Positions 22,021-23,753 of a DNA stretch of 23,753 nt are shown in pieces. A program made the position numbers and the translations under genes. Source of the stretch: a virus. Location of the stretch: IMG/VR virus record IMGVR_UViG_3300010300_004549, positions 1-23,753 of that record. One strand, 5' to 3'. The notes beneath the pieces were generated by a model that had not been told where the DNA came from, did no database searches, and worked only from the letters and a program-made list of their open reading frames with translations. Position 1 is the first letter of the stretch, and each line of letters opens with the position of its first letter.

Positions 22021-22750
22021 TAGCTGTATAGATGAATATATCTACGGTACTGTAGACAGAATAAGCCCAGAAGCACCAGTCCCGGTGTTAAAATTTTCTA
22101 GTAAATCTACTAAGCATGGTATGGCATCTAACGTACTGGCCAATCTACAATCGTTTAATATACTTACAACATTTAAAACTAATACAGAAAAATCTATAAA
22201 AACTAGATACGTTGATGAGCGGTCAGAACAGCAAATAGTTCGTGTAGACAATGATATACTGACGGCTGAGTGTGATACTTCTAGTCTGTGTTTTGATGGA
22301 ATAGATTGTGTAGTTATAAGTGATTATGATAAAGGTTTTGTAACGGACTTAACTATACAGTACGTGATCGATAATTTTTCAGGTCCTATTTTCATCGACA
22401 CTAAAAAGAAAAATATGGGTCAGTTTAGTAAAGAAAATGTATATTTTAAAATAAACGAAAAAGAATGGGCAGAATGTGAAAGCTCGGCTTCTAATACTAT
22501 TGTAACTTTAGGAAAAGCAGGAGCTTTGTTTAAAGATAGACTATATAAAGCACCAACAGTTGATACTTTTGATGTAACAGGTGCAGGTGACACTTTTCTT
22601 TCAGCTTTAACATGGGCATATTTAACCTATGCTACCATAGACAAAGCTATAGCGATGGCAAATAGAGCAGCTGCTATTTCAGTTCAGCATAGAGGTGTTT
22701 ATACTTTAAAAGATGAAGATATTAATGAAATTAAAGAATGGAGTTATTGA
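21929..22750 (+). CDS. HldE N-domain-like PfkB sugar kinase
   Basis: A PfkB/ribokinase-fold kinase of about 273 residues. VLLIGDSCIDEYIYGTVDRISPEAPVPVLKF matches the first strands of the heptose-7-phosphate kinase domain of HldE, including the SPEAPVPV stretch, and DVTGAGDTFLSAL near the C terminus is the PfkB signature with the catalytic aspartate of GAGD. HGMASNVLANL replaces the usual GGAANVAxNL and is a degenerate form. It is shorter than HldE's kinase half (about 315 residues). Together with the adjacent adenylyltransferase it forms a split HldE. The start is unsure: ATG 21929 overlaps the previous gene by 92 nt, while TTG 21974 or 21983 would give shorter overlap. Confidence 0.86.
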   Translation: METSLEVSTPKDLSSLNELSRTVPHVLLIGDSCIDEYIYGTVDRISPEAPVPVLKFSSKSTKHGMASNVLANLQSFNILTTFKTNTEKSIKTRYVDERSEQQIVRVDNDILTAECDTSSLCFDGIDCVVISDYDKGFVTDLTIQYVIDNFSGPIFIDTKKKNMGQFSKENVYFKINEKEWAECESSASNTIVTLGKAGALFKDRLYKAPTVDTFDVTGAGDTFLSALTWAYLTYATIDKAIAMANRAAAISVQHRGVYTLKDEDINEIKEWSY

Positions 22751-23109
22751 TGAGATTAGATGGATTTGTTGAAAAGGGATGGGGACATGAGCTTATATGG
22801 GCTACTAATGATCTCTACTGTGGCAAGTTTTTAAAATTTAACAAAGATGCAATGTTTAGTATGCATTTTCATCGAGAAAAAGATGAAACTTGGTACGTTT
22901 TAGACGGAGAGTTTGAAGTTGAGTATATAGATACTAAAGACGCATCTCGTTTAACTAAAAAATTAACTAAAGGGGATGTATGGAGAAACAAGCCTTTAGA
23001 ACCTCATAGGGTAATTTGTTTAGAAGAAGGAACTATTATTGAGGTATCAACTGCAGATTCTGTTGAAGACAATTATAGAGTCTTTAAGGGAGATTCTCAG
23101 AAGACTTAG
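22750..23109 (+). CDS. Cupin-domain protein, sugar isomerase or binding type
   Basis: A 119-residue single cupin. EKGWGHELIWATN near residue 8 is like the opening of type II mannose-6-phosphate isomerase cupins, MHFHREKDETWYVLDGEFEV (38-57) is cupin motif 1 with metal ligands H39, H41 and E45, and LEPHRVICLEEG contains H86 of motif 2. It probably isomerises or epimerises a phosphorylated sugar, or binds it, for the kinase and nucleotidyltransferase just upstream. The ATG shares a base with the kinase stop (TGATG) and has GGAG seven bases upstream. The 3' end overlaps the convergent minus-strand gene by 26 nt, with no visible terminator between. Confidence 0.85.
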   Translation: MRLDGFVEKGWGHELIWATNDLYCGKFLKFNKDAMFSMHFHREKDETWYVLDGEFEVEYIDTKDASRLTKKLTKGDVWRNKPLEPHRVICLEEGTIIEVSTADSVEDNYRVFKGDSQKT

Positions 23110-23653
23110 CTTTAATGTAGCTAATATAGTTATGAAGACGACCTCTACGCCACCCGGCCGGAATCTCTCCATAACATCTTTTTTCTTCTTTAGTGAAAGC
23201 ATTACAAATCCAAAACCAACCACCTTTATTGTTATTGTTTAGAGATTTTTTAATTCTAGTTTCTTCAGAATCAACTACCCCTTCCCGGTGATGTTTGTGA
23301 TATTTGTATCTTTCTTTTAATTTTTTAGAGACTGTTTCTTTAACATGATCTGGACGAGGTTTACCATATTGGCTGTTGCCTTGTCCAGATGCAGCTTCAG
23401 ACATTTTACGACGTGTTTCTTCTGATCTACGAATAGGCCCGCTTCGTTCAATACGTTTAGTAATCCAATGATTAGGTTTAACTTCAGATCTATTATCCAG
23501 CTCACACTTGTACTGTTTTTTGTACATTTCCGCACGAATCAGCAGTTTCTCAAGCACAGAATTTGACTCGAGAAGCTCTAAATCTCGTGAATTTTGCATG
23601 GATTCTTGGAGAATCAGTAGATTTTCACTGGAATTATAGTATAAAAAATGCAT
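23084..23653 (-). CDS. NUMOD3 protein, probable homing-endonuclease relative
   Basis: A 189-residue protein, the only minus-strand gene. SEETRRKMSEAASGQGNSQYGK (77-98) is a NUMOD3 DNA-binding motif, and the end has GWFWICNAF (145-153) with IPAGWRRGR (164-172), the WIxN...IPxGWxxGR element found at the C terminus of many phage HNH and GIY-YIG homing endonucleases. No HNH or GIY-YIG catalytic motif is seen in the N-terminal 70 residues, which are only moderately charged. It could be a catalytic-domain-deleted remnant, a stand-alone DNA-binding protein, or a nuclease with a domain I do not recognise. Its orientation against the surrounding operons is typical of a free-standing mobile gene. ATG 23653 is assumed; the ribosome-binding site is weak. 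Confidence 0.8.
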   Translation of the reverse strand: MHFLYYNSSENLLILQESMQNSRDLELLESNSVLEKLLIRAEMYKKQYKCELDNRSEVKPNHWITKRIERSGPIRRSEETRRKMSEAASGQGNSQYGKPRPDHVKETVSKKLKERYKYHKHHREGVVDSEETRIKKSLNNNNKGGWFWICNAFTKEEKRCYGEIPAGWRRGRLHNYISYIKAKSSENLP

Positions 23654-23668
23654 CTTTTTTGTAACTTA

Positions 23669-23682
23669 TTGATTTCCTTGAA
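23669..23682 (+). repeat. Upstream promoter motif, copy 2
   Basis: TTGATTTCCTTGAA, 34 bp before the -35 element at 23703 (start to start), that is ten bases further than copy 1 at 15394, about one helical turn. It matches copy 1 at 13 of 14 positions, and both are followed by an A-rich run. Confidence 0.5.
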
Positions 23683-23702
23683 AAACAAAATTGAAAAAAC
23701 AG

Positions 23703-23731
23703 TTGATCTTTTGATCTCTAGTTCATATAAT
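23703..23731 (+). promoter_or_regulatory. Sigma70-type promoter for the gene beyond the window
   Basis: TTGATC (23703-23708), a 17-base spacer and TATAAT (23726-23731). The -10 context GTTCATATAATA is identical to that at 15436-15447. TTGATCTT and TTGATCTC form an 8-bp tandem repeat over the -35 element. It lies between the diverging NUMOD3 gene and the next + strand gene, whose start is just outside the window. Confidence 0.75.
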
Positions 23732-23744
23732 ATTTATATTGAAT

Positions 23745-23750
23745 GAGGAG
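23745..23750 (+). promoter_or_regulatory. Shine-Dalgarno sequence of the next gene
   Basis: GAGGAG, followed by ATA at the last bases of the window. Together with the promoter at 23703 it predicts a start codon a few bases past the right edge. The same GAGGAGA(A)TA arrangement precedes the SprT-like gene at 15471. Confidence 0.65.
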
Positions 23751-23753
23751 ATA

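Noticed and set aside
23039-23242. 67-codon + strand frame overlapping the end of the cupin gene
   Set aside because: It runs antisense through the NUMOD3 gene and has low-complexity composition without a ribosome-binding site.
1-23753. tRNA genes, CRISPR repeats, integrase or transposase
   Set aside because: No cloverleaf pattern, regularly spaced repeats or recombinase motifs were noticed on either strand by eye.

Overview
The window looks like part of the genome of a large, strictly lytic, low-GC marine myovirus of the T4-like group, probably related to cyanophages or to T4-like pelagiphages. This assignment is inferred from gene content; no search was run. The support is a class Ia ribonucleotide reductase pair (nrdA end, nrdB) followed by glutaredoxin, a SegE-type GIY-YIG protein, T4-type RNase H (rnh), a DUF6433 protein, PhoH, a PD-(D/E)XK nuclease and several small conserved proteins of the T4-like replication region. 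Genes are packed head to tail, mostly with 1 to 60 nt overlaps, and non-ATG starts are common. All genes but one lie on the + strand. No tRNA, CRISPR array, integrase or IS element was seen, and no gene-free stretch exceeds about 100 nt.

Region 1 (1-3312) is nucleotide metabolism: NrdA C-terminal part, NrdB, glutaredoxin, an HxGH nucleotidyltransferase, a 59-residue zinc-ribbon protein and the SegE-like protein. Region 2 (3284-15389) is a roughly 12 kb block of 16 overlapping genes that are not phage housekeeping. It holds a GT61 glycosyltransferase, an APH-fold kinase, a nucleotidyltransferase-HAD phosphatase fusion, a 2OG-Fe(II) oxygenase, a radical SAM protein with a SPASM-like tail, a PLP aminotransferase, two related putative glycosyltransferases with an RxRYD motif, two sulfotransferases, a GT8-like protein, a possible GT-B protein, a DUF2061 membrane protein, an APS kinase, a second HxGH nucleotidyltransferase and a DxD glycosyltransferase.

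Region 3 (15390-23109) opens with a clear sigma70-type promoter and returns to phage functions: a SprT-like metallopeptidase, a GT4 glycosyltransferase, two conserved unknowns, a second promoter with a 10-bp dyad before RNase H, DUF6433, small unknowns, a Rossmann protein resembling DUF115/GT42 enzymes, PhoH and a RecB-like nuclease. It ends with an HldE-like adenylyltransferase, an HldE-like sugar kinase (as separate genes) and a cupin. Region 4 (23084-23753) holds the only minus-strand gene, a NUMOD3-containing relative of homing endonucleases, and a third promoter driving a gene that starts just outside the window.

The most interesting reading is that the phage carries its own sulfation and glycan-building system. 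APS kinase would make PAPS, the two sulfotransferases would use it, and the glycosyltransferases and sugar-modifying enzymes would build or decorate the acceptor, either a host surface glycan (for superinfection exclusion) or the phage particle. The parts are visible in the sequence; how they work together is inference.
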